NCBI RefSeq assembly: GCF_017114995.1
Contig: NZ_JABXKL010000074.1
Coordinates: 62,001-126,000 of the forward strand
DNA from: Nostoc sp. NMS9
Lineage (GTDB): Bacteria > Cyanobacteriota > Cyanobacteriia > Cyanobacteriales > Nostocaceae
Length of the DNA stretch: 64,000 bases
Reading direction: 5' to 3'
Shown here: piece by piece, positions 53,379 to 63,700 of the stretch
Layout of the letters: every line of letters begins with the position of its first letter
Position numbering within the stretch: position 1 is the stretch's first letter
The notes under the pieces: model-generated
The model's database searches: none
What the model was told of the DNA's origin: nothing
The model's input: only the letters and a program-made list of their open reading frames with translations
Made by a program: the position numbers and the translations under genes

Positions 53379-55187
53379 ATGACGGCATTCCCTGGAAATT
53401 CCATTACATTTAACAATCCCATTACTAACGTCTTTGACAATGGCATTATCCTCATTGTCGATGATGTGCCAAATAACTTGAAGGTGCTTTCAGAGACCTT
53501 AGCCGATGCTGGTTTTGAAGTTGCGATCGCCACCAGTGGTGAAAGTGCGCTACAACAATTAGAACATACGACCGTGTCTTTGATTTTACTGGATGTGATG
53601 ATGCCGGGGATGAATGGTTTTGAAACCTGTCAGCACATTAAAGCCAATCCAAAAACCCAAAATATTCCGATTATCTTTATCACTGCCCTGTCTGAATCGG
53701 TGAATAAAGTTACAGGCTTTGAATTAGGAGCCGTTGACTACATCACCAAACCGTTTCAACAAGGTGAAGTTTTAGCACGGGTGCGAACTCATCTTAAACT
53801 CAACCAATTGAGCCAGTCTCTTGAAGCCAGAAATACAGAACTGCAACAACTCACCCAGCAACTAGAGCAACGAGTTACTGAACGAACTCAGGAACTATTT
53901 GCATCGATTGAAACCCTCAAGCAAACTCAACAATTGATGCGCTTAGTGTTTGATACTATTCCACACTGGGTAGGCTGGAAAGATATCAATTCAGTTTATT
54001 TCGGCTGTAATCAAAGTTTTGCTGATGTACTAAACTTAAATTCACCTGATGAGATTGTGGGTAAAAGCGACTATGACTTACTGATAAGCAAAGAAGAATC
54101 CGATTGGTTTAGGATGTGGGATAGCCGCGTCATGGAGTCTGGCCGAGCAGAATTTCATATCATTGATCAACTGCAACGTCCAGATGGTCAGCAAGTTTGG
54201 TTGGATACGAGCAAGATGCCTCTACGCGATGCCAAGGGGAATGTATTCGGCATTTTATTCGTGACAGAAGACATTACCGAACGTCGCCAAGCTGAAGACC
54301 AACTCAAACAACAAAAACAAAATCTAGAACAAGCACTAGCAGAACTTCAAGGCACTCAAGTGCAATTGGTACAAAGTGAAAAAATGTCGGCGCTGGGAAA
54401 CCTCGTAGCGGGGGTGGCACATGAAATCAATAACCCTGTTGGCTTCCTGGGCGGCAATATTCAACCTGCTTTAGATTATATCAAGGATATATTTGGCTTA
54501 ATGGATTTGTATCAACAGGAATATTCCACTCCCAGTGGAATAATTCAAGATGAAATCGAAGCAATTGACCTCGATTACATCCGCGAAGACTTACCTAAGT
54601 TAGTGGGTTCTATGCGAGAAGGTGTGAAGCGAATTCGGGATATTAGTACTTCTTTACGAACCTTCTCTCGTGCTGATAGCGATCGCGCTGTTGCCTGCAA
54701 TATTCATGATGGCATCGACAGCACCATTTTGATTCTCAAACATCGTCTCAAACCTTCGGAAACCCGCCCAGAAATTAAAGTTATCAAAGAATATGGTCAA
54801 CTACCATTAGTAGAATGCTTTGCTGGGCAGTTGAATCAGGTGTTTATGAACATTCTGGCTAATGCTATTGATGCTTTGGAAGAGTCAAATATTGGACGCA
54901 GTTTTGAAGAGATAAAAATCAATCCAAATTGCATCACAATTATTACTCAAATTAGTGACAATAAACAACAAATAATTATTAAGATTAAAGATAATGCCAA
55001 GGGAATGAATGAACAAATAAAATCAAAAATATTTGACCATTTATTTACGACAAAAGCTGTTGGTAAAGGCACAGGATTAGGATTAGCGATCGCTCGTCAA
55101 ATCGTCGAAGAAACCCACGGCGGAAAATTGAGTTTTAACTCGGTTCTGGGTAAGGGTACAGAATTTATTATTGAAATTCCAGTATAA
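53379..55187 (+). CDS. REC-PAS-histidine kinase
   Basis: A 602-residue soluble protein. An N-terminal receiver has phospho-acceptor Asp72 (ILLDVMMPGMNG) and Lys in YITKPF. After a coiled coil comes a PAS domain (about 185-310, VGWKDINSVYFGCNQSFADVL, LFVTEDITERRQA), then a second coiled coil and a kinase module with His348 (GVAHEINNPVGF) and HATPase (NAIDALEE, GKGTGLGLAIARQIVEETHGG). It probably receives phosphate from the upstream hybrid kinase and relays it. Its last ~270 residues and 3' flank are closely similar to those of the next gene, so this module has been duplicated. Confidence 0.92.
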   Translation: MTAFPGNSITFNNPITNVFDNGIILIVDDVPNNLKVLSETLADAGFEVAIATSGESALQQLEHTTVSLILLDVMMPGMNGFETCQHIKANPKTQNIPIIFITALSESVNKVTGFELGAVDYITKPFQQGEVLARVRTHLKLNQLSQSLEARNTELQQLTQQLEQRVTERTQELFASIETLKQTQQLMRLVFDTIPHWVGWKDINSVYFGCNQSFADVLNLNSPDEIVGKSDYDLLISKEESDWFRMWDSRVMESGRAEFHIIDQLQRPDGQQVWLDTSKMPLRDAKGNVFGILFVTEDITERRQAEDQLKQQKQNLEQALAELQGTQVQLVQSEKMSALGNLVAGVAHEINNPVGFLGGNIQPALDYIKDIFGLMDLYQQEYSTPSGIIQDEIEAIDLDYIREDLPKLVGSMREGVKRIRDISTSLRTFSRADSDRAVACNIHDGIDSTILILKHRLKPSETRPEIKVIKEYGQLPLVECFAGQLNQVFMNILANAIDALEESNIGRSFEEIKINPNCITIITQISDNKQQIIIKIKDNAKGMNEQIKSKIFDHLFTTKAVGKGTGLGLAIARQIVEETHGGKLSFNSVLGKGTEFIIEIPV

Positions 55188-55211
55188 TTTTTGTTTTTTT
55201 TGGTAAACAAT

Positions 55212-55260
55212 TTCAGATATCTGGGAATACTAAATCCATAAATTGTGAGGATTTGGCAAT
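55212..55260 (+). promoter_or_regulatory. Conserved leader, copy B
   Basis: TTCAGATATCTGGGAATACT then AAATCCATAAATTGTGAGGA and TTTGGCAAT, ending directly at the ATG of the first giant kinase. It contains a GAGGA Shine-Dalgarno (55247-55251). See copies A and C. Confidence 0.6.
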
Positions 55261-58200
55261 ATGGTTAGCACTTTAGTCAGTATTCCCGGATATCGCATTA
55301 GTGAAGAACTCTACAACGGTTCAAGAACCCTGGTTTATCGAGGGTATCGAGAAACTGACTCCTTACCTGTAGTGATTAAACTGCTAAAAAATCCCTATCC
55401 CAGTTTCAGCGAACTGGTACAGTTTCGTAATCAGTACACCATCGCCAAAAATCTCAACTCACCTCTAATCATCCAAACCTACAGCCTGGAACCCTACCAA
55501 AATAGTTATGCACTGGTGATGGAAGACTTTGGGGGGATTTCTCTCAAAAATTACTTCACCTCTGTAGAGACACTATATATCGCGTCTCTACAACAGTTTT
55601 TAGAAATAGCGATCGCACTGTGCAATACCTTAGATATATTGTATCGAGAACGGATTATTCATAAAGATATAAAACCCGCCAATGTTTTAATTAATCCCGA
55701 AACAAAACAAGTTAAATTAATTGACTTTAGTATTGCATCTTTACTACCACGAGAAACCCAAACACTAATTAATCCCAATGTCTTAGAAGGGACACTAGCT
55801 TATATTTCTCCAGAACAAACCGGGAGAATGAATCGGGGAATTGACTATCGGACTGATTTTTATTCTCTGGGTGTGACATTCTACGAGTTACTTACCGGAG
55901 TTTTACCATTTCAATCAAACGATCCGATGGAGTTGGTGCATTGTCATATTGCAAAACTTCCACCCCTAGTACATGAAATTAACCCACAAATCCCGTCTGT
56001 AGTCTCCGAGATTGTCAGTAAATTGATGGCAAAAAATGGTGAAGACCGCTATCAAAGTACCTTGGGACTGAAATTTGATTTAGAAAATTGTTTAACTCAA
56101 CTTCAAGAAACGGGTTCCATTGAGAACTTTGAAATTGCCCAAAGGGATGTGTGCGATCGCTTTATTATCCCTGATAAACTCTATGGAAGAGAAACAGAAG
56201 TATCAACCCTACTCCAAGCATTTGAAAGAGTGAGCCTGGGTGCAACTGAAATGATGCTGGTAGCTGGTTTTTCGGGAATTGGTAAAACTGCGGTTGTCAA
56301 CGAAGTTTATAAACCGATTGTGCGGCAACGCGGTTATTTTATCAAAGGGAAATACGACCAATTTGGGCGCAATATTCCCTTCAGTGCATTTGTGCAAGCT
56401 TTCCGGGATTTAATGGGGCAATTGCTCACAGAAAGTGATATTCAAATCCAGCAATGGAAAAGCAATATATTAGAGGCTGTGGGGGAAAACGGACAAGTAA
56501 TTATTGAAGTCATCCCCGAATTATCTAGAATTATTGGTATCCAACCAGCAGTACCAGAATTATCAGGAACTGCTGCCCAAAATAGATTTAATTCAATATT
56601 TCAGAAATTTATTAGCGTTTTTACAACTAAAAAACATCCCTTAGTGATGTTTTTGGATGATTTACAGTGGGCTGATTCGGCTTCTTTCAAACTGGTTGAA
56701 TTATTGATGGGTGAGGATAGCGGATATTTATTATTAATTGGTGCTTACCGGGATAATGAAGTGTCTCCAATACATCCTTTGATGATGACTTTGGAGGAGA
56801 TGCATAAAGTGGGTGCAGTTATTAATAGTATTACATTGCAAGTTCTTAGTGAAAATACTTTAAATCGACTGGTTGCAGATACTTTAAATTGCATACACGA
56901 CCTAGCGACACCTTTGACGCAGTTAATTTATCAAAAAACTCAAGGGAACCCATTTTTTAGTACACAGTTCCTCAAGGCTTTGTATGAAGATAATTTGATT
57001 GTATTCAACTCTTATCTAGGATGCTGGCAGTGCGATATTACCCTAGTTAAACAAGCTGCATTGACTGATGATGTGGTAGAATTTATGGCGCAACAGTTAC
57101 AAAAGCTGCCTTTTTCAACCCAAGGGATTTTAAAGTTAGCGGCATGTATTGGCAATCAATTTAATTTGATGACCTTAGCAGCTGTTTCTCAACAGTCAGA
57201 AAATGAAACTGCTGCCGCACTTTGGAAAGCTTTGCAGGAAGCTTTGGTTTTACCGGAAAGTGAAATTTATAAGCTTTATATTGCCGAGGAAGAAGCAATT
57301 TATCAACAAGAAATGTCCCATGTTGTTAATTACAAATTCTCCCATGACCGCATTCAGCAAGCTGCTTATTCATTGATTCTTGATGAAGATAAACAAGCAA
57401 CTCATTTACAGATTGGACGTTTATTATTATCCAATACTTCCGATGGCAAACAAACAGATAAATTATTTGATATTGCCAATCAATTGAATATGGGAATTTC
57501 CCTGATCGCCGATGATGTTGAGAAAATTCAAGTTGCCGAAATCAATCTCAATGCTGCTCAGAAAGCGAGAAGGTCAACGGCATATTCAGCGGCTTTTAGT
57601 TATGCAGAAAAAGGGATGAGTTTGTTAGATGATAATAGTTGGCAACGGCAATATAATATTACTCTTGGTTTGCATAATATTGCCGCAGATACAGCATTTC
57701 TGACGGGTAGGTTTGCAGAAATTACTCAATTGATGCACTTAGTAAAACTTAATTCTCAAACAGTAGTAGATAATCTTGCTGTTTATGAGGCTCAAATTCA
57801 AGCTTATAGTGCCCAGAAGAATTATCAAAAGTCGATTGATACGGGTTTAGAATTTCTCCAATTGTTAGGGATTAAATTACCATCGCAGCCAAGTAAATTA
57901 CAAGTGTTGGCAGAATTAATCAAAACTAAGGTTTTATTGCATCGTAATTCCTTAGAAAAGCTGTTGCAATTACCTGTGATGACAAATCCAGAAACTATTG
58001 TCGTACTGCGAATGAGCAATTTAATTTCCTATCCAGCATATTTCTGTTCGCAGCCATTACTGGCACTATTGGCCTTTCTGGGTGTCCAAAAATCCCTTCA
58101 ACAGGGTAATTCTATCTGGTCATCTAGTTTTTATACAATCTATAGCATTATTTTATCAAATTTGCAGGAATTAGAAGCAAGTTATCAAATGGGGCAATTT

Positions 58201-60660
58201 TCCCTCAAGTTACTAAATAAATTACCAAACCTCTACATTGAAGGAAAAATAAAAGTAAGCATAGCAATCTTCAGCCAAATGTGGCAACAACCACTCAGCA
58301 ACAGCTTACACTTGATTCAAGAAGGCAAACAGGCAGCCTTGAATTGTGGAGATTTTGCTTTCGTAGGTACGGGATACTTCAGTGAAATTAATGTAGGTTT
58401 CTTCTTAGGAAAGCCACTCACTGAGTTGTTACCAATCTCTGAACTCTACCATCAAGCATTGACAACGGAAATACCCGATGAAGTGAGTCTACAACAAATT
58501 ATTATACTGCGGCAGGTAATGCTAAATCTGACGGAGGCATCTCCCCAACCCCATATATTAGTTGGCACAGAGTGCGATGAAACACAGCTAATTCCCCACT
58601 TTCAAGCCAGTAATGATGCTGTCTTTCTTTCTATTATTTATTGCTTCAAAGTACTTATTGCATACTTGTTTAGTAATATCTCAGTAGCACTTGATGCCGC
58701 AGATGCTTCCCTTCCCTACGAACAAGAATTAATTGGCGTCAATGGTATTATATCTACTTGGTTTTATGATGCCTTAACACGATTGGCTGCTTATCCTAAC
58801 TCCTCACCTCAACGAAAAAAGCAGCTACTCAAACGAGTTACCAAAATTCAGCACAACCTAGAACGACGGGCAAAATTAGTTCCTACCGACATTAAACACA
58901 AATGCGATTTAATTAGAGCAGAACGTGATCGCATTCTCGGCAATAAACTTCAAGCACAAGAATATTACGACCTGGCAATATCGGGGGCAAAACAAAACAG
59001 CTATATTCAAGAAGAAGCTTTAGCAAACGAACTCGCGGCTAAATTTTACCTCGAATGCGGTAAAGAAAAAATCGCTCAAGTCTATATGCAAGAAGCATAC
59101 TACTGTTATGCCCGTTGGGGAGCAAAAGCCAAAGTTACCGACTTAGAAAAACGCTATCCCCAACTACTCGAATTTCTCCTGAAACAACAAAAACTTCATC
59201 TCAATCTCAATCCCTTAGAAACTATTGGCTTTGGTGGGACTTTCTCATCTACTTACACGAATACCATTGGCAGCACCAATATTTCCGACGTTTTAGATTT
59301 TACCTCTGCCCTGAAAGCCGCTCAAGCTATTTCCAGTTCTCTGGAATTAGATACACTTATCGCCAGTCTCACCCGGATTATCTTAGAAAACTCTGGCGCG
59401 AGAAAAGCTGTACTGCTGCTTCCCCAAGAAAATATTTGGCAAGTACGAGCAATTACTTTTATTGATCATGAGAAAATACAAACCAGCCTCAGCCCAGAAT
59501 TACTAGACAATTGTCAAGATATTCCTGTAAAAATTATCCATTACGTCAAAAATACCCAACAAACAGTGGTTATAGACAATTGCAAAACAGATATTCCTGG
59601 TTTAATTGAGGAATATATGTTGTCACATCAACCCCAAAGTGTATTTTGTACTCCGATTATTAATCAAGGGCATTTGGTGGGGATTCTCTATTTAGAGAAT
59701 CAAATGATTCAAGGGGTATTTAACAGCGATCGCCTCAGTATAATTAACTTACTTTCTTCCCAAGCAGCAGTATCCCTAGAAAATGCTCGACTGTATCAAC
59801 AAGCAGGAATTGCACTACAAGACTTACAACAAGCCCAATTACAAATTGTCCAAAGTGAGAAAATGTCGGCACTGGGTAACTTAGTTGCTGGGGTAGCCCA
59901 TGAAATGAATAATCCTTTAGGCTTTATTTCTGCCAGCCTTCAACAAGTTAAACCCAGCCTTGCGGATATTGTTAAACACTTCAAACTCTATGAAGAAAGT
60001 TTCCCCAATCCAGGTGATGAAATTATCGACCATGCCAAAGAAATTGACTTGGATTATACCTTAGAAGACTTGCCCAAGATAATTGATTCAATGGTGATGG
60101 CGTGCGATCGCCTGGAAAATATCAGTACTAGTTTAAGAACTTTCTCCCGCGCTGATAAAGATTATAAAGTGCCGTTTAATATCCACCAAGGCATTGATAG
60201 CACCATTCTCATTCTCAAACATCGTCTGAAGGCTAATGACCAACGTCCAGCGATTGAAGTTATCACCAACTACGGTAATTTACCTCAAGTAGAATGCTTC
60301 CCAGGTCAATTAAATCAGGTATTTATGAACTTGCTAGCTAATGCTATTGATGCATTAGAAGAATCTAACACCGGACGCAGTTTTGAAGAAGTTAAAGCTA
60401 ATACTAACTGCATTACAATTACAACCTCAGTCGGAAATAATCTGGTTAAAATTGCCATTGCTGATAATGGTAAGGGGATGACTGAAGAAGTAAAATCAAA
60501 ACTATTTGACCATTTATTTACTACGAAAGCCGTTGGTAAAGGGACGGGGTTGGGGTTAGCGATCGCTCGTCAAATTGTCGAAGAAACCCACGGAGGAAAG
60601 TTGAGTTTTAACTCTATTCTGGGTAAGGGTACAGAATTTATCATTGAAGTTCCGGTATAA
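55261..60660 (+). CDS. Ser/Thr kinase - AAA/Orc-type ATPase - TPR-like - GAF - histidine kinase fusion
   Basis: A 1799-residue signalling giant. Ser/Thr kinase at about 8-285: ATP-binding Lys40 (VVIK), catalytic Asp136 (HKDIKPAN), Asp155 in DFS rather than DFG, and APE-like SPEQTGRMN. AAA-type ATPase (about 305-640) with Walker A GFSGIGKT (Lys342) and Walker B MFLDDLQWAD. Helical TPR-like region (about 700-1310), GAF (about 1355-1510), then a kinase module with His1547 (GVAHEMNNPLGF) and HATPase. This architecture is common in filamentous cyanobacteria (PknA-like/HstK type). Residues 102-111 are encoded by a 28-nt dispersed repeat, and the segment is 3 residues longer than in the adjacent paralogue. 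Substrates unknown. Last complete gene of the cluster. Confidence 0.93.
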   Translation: MVSTLVSIPGYRISEELYNGSRTLVYRGYRETDSLPVVIKLLKNPYPSFSELVQFRNQYTIAKNLNSPLIIQTYSLEPYQNSYALVMEDFGGISLKNYFTSVETLYIASLQQFLEIAIALCNTLDILYRERIIHKDIKPANVLINPETKQVKLIDFSIASLLPRETQTLINPNVLEGTLAYISPEQTGRMNRGIDYRTDFYSLGVTFYELLTGVLPFQSNDPMELVHCHIAKLPPLVHEINPQIPSVVSEIVSKLMAKNGEDRYQSTLGLKFDLENCLTQLQETGSIENFEIAQRDVCDRFIIPDKLYGRETEVSTLLQAFERVSLGATEMMLVAGFSGIGKTAVVNEVYKPIVRQRGYFIKGKYDQFGRNIPFSAFVQAFRDLMGQLLTESDIQIQQWKSNILEAVGENGQVIIEVIPELSRIIGIQPAVPELSGTAAQNRFNSIFQKFISVFTTKKHPLVMFLDDLQWADSASFKLVELLMGEDSGYLLLIGAYRDNEVSPIHPLMMTLEEMHKVGAVINSITLQVLSENTLNRLVADTLNCIHDLATPLTQLIYQKTQGNPFFSTQFLKALYEDNLIVFNSYLGCWQCDITLVKQAALTDDVVEFMAQQLQKLPFSTQGILKLAACIGNQFNLMTLAAVSQQSENETAAALWKALQEALVLPESEIYKLYIAEEEAIYQQEMSHVVNYKFSHDRIQQAAYSLILDEDKQATHLQIGRLLLSNTSDGKQTDKLFDIANQLNMGISLIADDVEKIQVAEINLNAAQKARRSTAYSAAFSYAEKGMSLLDDNSWQRQYNITLGLHNIAADTAFLTGRFAEITQLMHLVKLNSQTVVDNLAVYEAQIQAYSAQKNYQKSIDTGLEFLQLLGIKLPSQPSKLQVLAELIKTKVLLHRNSLEKLLQLPVMTNPETIVVLRMSNLISYPAYFCSQPLLALLAFLGVQKSLQQGNSIWSSSFYTIYSIILSNLQELEASYQMGQFSLKLLNKLPNLYIEGKIKVSIAIFSQMWQQPLSNSLHLIQEGKQAALNCGDFAFVGTGYFSEINVGFFLGKPLTELLPISELYHQALTTEIPDEVSLQQIIILRQVMLNLTEASPQPHILVGTECDETQLIPHFQASNDAVFLSIIYCFKVLIAYLFSNISVALDAADASLPYEQELIGVNGIISTWFYDALTRLAAYPNSSPQRKKQLLKRVTKIQHNLERRAKLVPTDIKHKCDLIRAERDRILGNKLQAQEYYDLAISGAKQNSYIQEEALANELAAKFYLECGKEKIAQVYMQEAYYCYARWGAKAKVTDLEKRYPQLLEFLLKQQKLHLNLNPLETIGFGGTFSSTYTNTIGSTNISDVLDFTSALKAAQAISSSLELDTLIASLTRIILENSGARKAVLLLPQENIWQVRAITFIDHEKIQTSLSPELLDNCQDIPVKIIHYVKNTQQTVVIDNCKTDIPGLIEEYMLSHQPQSVFCTPIINQGHLVGILYLENQMIQGVFNSDRLSIINLLSSQAAVSLENARLYQQAGIALQDLQQAQLQIVQSEKMSALGNLVAGVAHEMNNPLGFISASLQQVKPSLADIVKHFKLYEESFPNPGDEIIDHAKEIDLDYTLEDLPKIIDSMVMACDRLENISTSLRTFSRADKDYKVPFNIHQGIDSTILILKHRLKANDQRPAIEVITNYGNLPQVECFPGQLNQVFMNLLANAIDALEESNTGRSFEEVKANTNCITITTSVGNNLVKIAIADNGKGMTEEVKSKLFDHLFTTKAVGKGTGLGLAIARQIVEETHGGKLSFNSILGKGTEFIIEVPV
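55564..55591. repeat. Dispersed palindromic repeat inside the giant kinase
   Basis: GTAGAGACACTATATATCGC followed by GTCTCTAC: arms GTAGAGAC and GTCTCTAC, related to the GACGCGAT...ATCGCGTC element in bchH. It is read in frame and is not found at the matching position of the paralogue at 60734. Confidence 0.65.
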
Positions 60661-60685
60661 CTGTTGGCTTCTTTTGGTAAACAAC

Positions 60686-60733
60686 TTCAGTATCTGGGAA
60701 TACTAAATCCAGAAATCGTTAGGGTTTAGCAAT
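60686..60733 (+). promoter_or_regulatory. Conserved leader, copy C
   Basis: TTCAGTATCTGGGAATACTA then AATCCAGAAATCGTTAGGGT and TTAGCAAT, ending at the ATG of the second giant kinase. Two nucleotides of the GATATC core are missing compared with copies A and B. Confidence 0.6.
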
Positions 60734-63700
60734 ATGGTTAGCACTCTTGTTAGTATTCCCGGATATCGCATTAGTGAAGAACTCTACAATGGTTCCAGAA
60801 CCCTAGTTTATCGAGGGTATCGAGAGACTGACGAATTACCAGTAGTGATTAAACTGCTGAAAAATCCTTATCCGAGTTTGGGCGAACTCTTGTCGTTTCG
60901 CAATCAGTACACCATTACCAAAAACCTTAACTCACTTCTGATTGTCCAAACCTACAGCTTAGAACCCTACCAAAATGGTTATGCGTTAGTGATGGAAGAC
61001 TTTGGGGGAATTTCTCTCAAGGATTGGGCAGTGAGGCTCAGGCGACAATCTCTACAAGAGTTTTTAGAAATAGCGATCGCACTCTGCAATACCTTAGATA
61101 TACTCTACCGCGATCGCATTATTCATAAAGATATTAAACCTGCCAATATTTTAATTAATCCCGAAACCAAACAAATTAAATTAATTGATTTTAGTATTGC
61201 ATCTTTACTACTACGGGAAACGCAGATACTAATCAACCCCAATGTATTAGAAGGCACACTCGCTTATATTTCTCCAGAACAAACAGGAAGAATGAATCGG
61301 GGGATTGACTACCGAACTGATTTTTATTCAGTCGGTGTGACATTCTACGAGTTACTCACCGGTGAGTTACCTTTTGCCTCAAACGAGCCAATGGAGTTGG
61401 TACATTCTCATATTGCAAAACAACCACCACTTTTAGGGAAAAGGGAAGAAATTCCGCAGGTGATTTCAGATATTGTGATGAAATTGATGGCAAAAAATGC
61501 CGAAGACCGCTATCAAAGTGCATTGGGACTGAAGTTTGATTTAGAAAATTGTTTACATCAACTACAAGTTTCTGGTGAAATTAAGAGTTTTGAAATTGCC
61601 CGAAGGGATGTGTGCGATCGCTTTACCATCCCCGAAAAACTCTACGGCAGAGAAACTGAAGTACAGACTTTACTGGATGCTTTCGATCGCGTCAGTCTTG
61701 GTAATACAGAAATAATGCTAGTGGCGGGTTTCTCAGGCATTGGAAAAACCGCCGTTGTCAACGAAGTACACAAGCCGATCGCCCGTCAGCGGGGTTATTT
61801 CATCAAAGGCAAATACGATCAATTTCAGCGCAACATTCCCTTTTCTGCTTTTGTCCAAGCCTTTCGAGATTTGATGGGGCAATTATTATCAGAAAGTGAT
61901 GCCCAATTGCAAACATGGAAGACTAAAATTTTAGAGGCTGTTGGAGACAGCGGACAAGTTTTAATTGATGTGATTCCAGAACTCGAACGGATTATTGGCA
62001 CTCAACAAAGAGCTACGGAACTATCGGGAAGTGCTGCCCAAAATCGTTTCAATCTGCTGATGCAGAAATTTGTGAAAATATTCACGAGTCAATCACATCC
62101 ATTAGTGATGTTTCTAGATGACTTGCAGTGGTCAGATTCGGCTTCTCTGAACTTACTGCAATTATTGATGCAAGACAGCAAGTATTTATTAATATTGGGT
62201 GCGTATCGGGATAACGAAGTGTCACTCGCTCATCCCTTGATCTTAACAGTCGATGAGATAGTCAAAGCAGGGGGTGTAGTCAATACGATTACACTGCAAC
62301 CGTTGAGTCTAGTCGATCTGAATCAGTTGGTTGCGGATACGCTAAATTGCGAATTATCCCTAGCTCAACCATTAACTGAATTGGTGTCCCAAAAAACCCA
62401 AGGAAATCCATTTTTTGCCACGCAGTTTCTCAAAGCATTGTATGAAGATGGACAGATTACCTTTGATTGGGAGATCCGACATTGGCAGTGCGATATTGCT
62501 GAAGTCAAAGCGTTAGCACTCACCGATGATGTGGTGGAGTTTATGGCTCTGCAATTGAAGAAATTGCCGCTCCCAACTCAGGAGGTTCTCAAATTAGCAG
62601 CCTGCATTGGGGCGCAGTTTGATTTGAATACATTGGCAATTGTTTCAGAAAAGTCCCTAGAAGCAGCCGCAACTGATTTGTGGAAAGCCTTGCAAGAAGG
62701 TTTGATTATTCCGAATACGGAAGTCTATAAGTTTTTTATTCAATCTGACAGTGCCTCGGTTTCTGATGCCGCAGCGAATCCAATTTATCGGTTTTTGCAC
62801 GATCGCGTTCAACAAGCGGCTTATTCTCTGATTGCTGAAGATCGCAAGCAAGCAACCCATCTGTCAATGGGGCAACTATTGTTACGCGATGCTTCCATCA
62901 GCGATCGCGAAGAGCGATTATTTGAAATTGTCAATCATTTAAATATTGGCATTGCCCTAATTACACCACCCCAGGAGCGAGAAAATCTGGCACAGTTAAA
63001 TCTAGCCGCAGGGCGCAAAGCGAAAACCGCCACCGCCTATAGTGTGGCAAGTGCCTATCTTGCAACGGGAATCGAGCTTTTACCCAAAGATGCTTGGGAG
63101 AGCCATTATTCCTTGACTCTGGCACTCCATGAAGGCATTGCCGAGACGAGCTATCTCAACACCGATTTTGAGCAGATGGAACGGTGGGTGAGCGTGGTGT
63201 TGCAACAGGCCAAAACCCTCCTAGACACGATCGAAGTTCAGCAAACTCGGATTTTGGGGGCGAAAGCCCAAGGGCAACTCCGAGAGGCGATTCAGATTGG
63301 GTTGTCGGTGTTAAACTCCTTGGGGATTGAATTTCCAGAACAACCCACCCAAGAAGATATTGGGCAAGCATTTGGTGTAACGCGATCGCTGTGGGCAGAT
63401 AAAGCACCCAGCAGTTTGCTAGATTTACCCACCATGCGCGATCCCCAGCTTTTGGCGGCGATGGAAATCTTGACAACTTTGGTGCCTGCTGCCTATGCCG
63501 TAGATCCTAACTTAATGCCATTGCTGATTTTCAAGCAAGTTGAATTATCCATTCAATCGGGCAATTGTCCCATTTCCGTCTTTGCTTATAGTGAATATGG
63601 CTTAATCCTGTGTGGCATCATTGGCGATCTCGAAAACGGTTACGAGTTTGGAGAATTGGCATTAAGCCTTCGAGAAAGCCTCCAACTGGCATCATTAAAA

